Shown piece after piece: positions 5,563 to 6,137 of a stretch of DNA of 6,137 nt. The stretch is from an uncultured Clostridia bacterium (GTDB lineage: Bacteria > Bacillota > Clostridia > Oscillospirales > Oscillospiraceae), in assembly GCA_946539175.1 (NCBI GenBank), contig CAMNHH010000127.1:1-6137 (forward strand), given 5' to 3'. Numbering within the stretch: position 1 is the first letter of the stretch; every line of letters begins with the position of its first letter. The notes beneath the pieces are model-generated. The model did no database searches and was not told where the DNA came from. It saw only the letters and a list, made by a program, of their open reading frames with translations. The position numbers were made by a program, and so were the translations under genes.

Positions 5563-5574
5563 GTAAGAAGTAAA
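5547..5574. repeat. Heptanucleotide array, four units (AAGTAAG/AAGGAAT type), spanning the FAD gene stop
   Basis: Four 7-bp units start at 5547, 5554, 5561 and 5568: AAGTAAG, AAGGAAT, AAGTAAG and AAGTAAA. The TAA stop at 5560-5562 straddles units two and three, so the array encodes the final SKKE and stops the gene, as the array at the end of rluB does. Confidence 0.75.
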
Positions 5575-5628
5575 CCGTGGGGGCGATTCTTGCTCGCTGG
5601 CCCGAGGCAGGAGCCTCCCCTTCATGCC

Positions 5629-5655
5629 GTAGGGACAAGCCCTGCTTGTCCCTAC
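5629..5655. repeat. Perfect 12-bp inverted repeat within a GC-rich intergenic element
   Basis: GTAGGGACAAGC (5629-5640) and its exact reverse complement (5644-5655) flank a 3-nt loop, CCT. It resembles GTAGGG...CCCTAC palindromes that I recall as dispersed repeats in gut Firmicutes. No T-run follows (ATATTAAATG), so an intrinsic terminator is not supported. The GC-rich stretch 5575-5628 before it has no other strong structure that I can see. The 138-nt gap 5563-5700 thus holds array, hairpin, array and the cmk ribosome binding site. Confidence 0.75.
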
Positions 5656-5664
5656 ATATTAAAT

Positions 5665-5685
5665 GAATTCTCAATTCTCAATTCA
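5665..5685. repeat. Heptanucleotide array, three units (GAATTCT, CAATTCT, CAATTCA), before cmk
   Basis: Three 7-bp units start at 5665, 5672 and 5679 and share the AATTC core and register of the five-unit array before scpB. The array ends one base before the cmk ribosome binding site. Confidence 0.75.
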
Positions 5686-5686
5686 C

Positions 5687-5692
5687 AGGAGG
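5687..5692 (+). promoter_or_regulatory. Ribosome binding site for cmk
   Basis: AGGAGG, a full-strength Shine-Dalgarno core, lies 8 nt before the ATG at 5701. It is directly abutted by the heptamer array, so any structure formed upstream could affect access to it. Confidence 0.85.
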
Positions 5693-5700
5693 TTGTACAT

Positions 5701-6137
5701 ATGGACAAGTTTATTTCCGTCGCCATTGACGGCCCTGCCGGGGCGGGGAAGAGCACCATCGCTCGGCGGGTGGCCCGGGAGCTGGGCTATCTCTACGTGG
5801 ACACCGGGGCCATCTACCGCACCGTGGGCTACCACATGAGCCTCATGGGCATCGGCCCCAAGGACAGGGACGGCATCGAGCGCTGCATCGACGACGTGAA
5901 TATCCAAATTGACTACCAGGACGACGGGATTCAGCACATGATCCTCAACGGCCAGGACGTGACGGAGCTGATCCGAACCCCGGAAATGTCCAAAATGGCC
6001 TCCGGGGTGGCGGCCCAGAGCTGCGTCCGGGACTACCTGCTGGACATGCAGCGCAGCCTGGCCCGGACCCACAACGTGGTGATGGACGGCCGGGACATCG
6101 GCACCGTGGTGCTGCCGGACGCCACCGTCAAGGTCTT
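5701..6137 (+). CDS. cmk: (d)CMP kinase, 3' end beyond the window
   Basis: Cytidylate kinase phosphorylates CMP and dCMP with ATP to the diphosphates in cytoplasmic pyrimidine metabolism. The 145 complete codons show the P-loop GPAGAGKST (residues 11-19), the NMP-binding YVDTGAIYRTVGYH stretch (32-45), the insert region with NGQDVTELIRTPEMSKMAS (83-101), and the hallmark VVMDGRDIGTVVLPDA (126-141) containing Arg131 and Asp132. About 75-80 residues, including the C-terminal lid region, should lie beyond the right edge given the usual length near 220. The start is fixed by AGGAGG 8 nt upstream. No frameshift is visible. In many Clostridia cmk is followed by plsC and ispH, which would be outside this window. 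Confidence 0.97.
   Translation, partial: MDKFISVAIDGPAGAGKSTIARRVARELGYLYVDTGAIYRTVGYHMSLMGIGPKDRDGIERCIDDVNIQIDYQDDGIQHMILNGQDVTELIRTPEMSKMASGVAAQSCVRDYLLDMQRSLARTHNVVMDGRDIGTVVLPDATVKV

Noticed and set aside
5629..5655. Hairpin before cmk considered as a terminator.
   Set aside because: The stem is strong, but it is followed by ATATTAAATG rather than a U-tract. It fits a dispersed palindromic repeat better.

Overview
This window looks like chromosomal DNA of a high-GC, endospore-forming-lineage Clostridium relative, most likely of the Oscillospiraceae (Flavonifractor/Lawsonibacter/Oscillibacter type). The evidence is the GC-rich coding sequence, strong GGAGG-type Shine-Dalgarno sites, a GerW/YtfJ sporulation gene, and the Firmicutes neighbourhood scpB - DUF2953 - ytfJ - D,D-carboxypeptidase - rluB - cmk. 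The lineage call is inference; no rRNA or marker comparison could be run.

Layout: everything recognisable is on the + strand. A small two-helix membrane protein of unknown function ends at 211, and its frame is open at the left edge. After a 151-nt gap come scpB (363-1010), a DUF2953 membrane protein (1007-1738) and ytfJ/gerW (1735-2136), joined by two 4-nt stop/start overlaps and so probably translationally coupled. Then follow a secreted D-alanyl-D-alanine carboxypeptidase (2200-3255), an RluB-type pseudouridine synthase (3392-4198), a HI0933/BaiN-type FAD protein (4300-5562) and the first 145 codons of cmk (5701 to the right edge). The genes serve chromosome segregation, sporulation or germination, peptidoglycan trimming, ribosome modification and nucleotide metabolism. 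This is a conserved housekeeping/sporulation neighbourhood rather than a single pathway, and I see no defence system, phage, IS transposase, CRISPR or RNA gene.

What is unusual is between, and partly inside, the genes. Low-GC arrays of 7-bp units sit at several junctions: five units before scpB, two after ytfJ, two inverted sets of five around a 26-bp perfect palindrome between rluB and the FAD gene, and four plus three around a GC-rich hairpin between the FAD gene and cmk. Before scpB, the FAD gene and cmk the order is the same: perfect hairpin, heptamer array, Shine-Dalgarno, start codon. The stop codons and last residues of rluB and the FAD gene lie inside such arrays.

A second, GC-rich class of palindromic sequence appears to have been absorbed into protein-coding sequence: in the tail of scpB, in the last 16 codons of the carboxypeptidase, and as an insertion of roughly 33 residues inside the rluB catalytic domain. 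A repeat family (or families) colonising this operon, with in-frame exaptation, is the most interesting reading of the window. It needs genome-wide copy counts to confirm.
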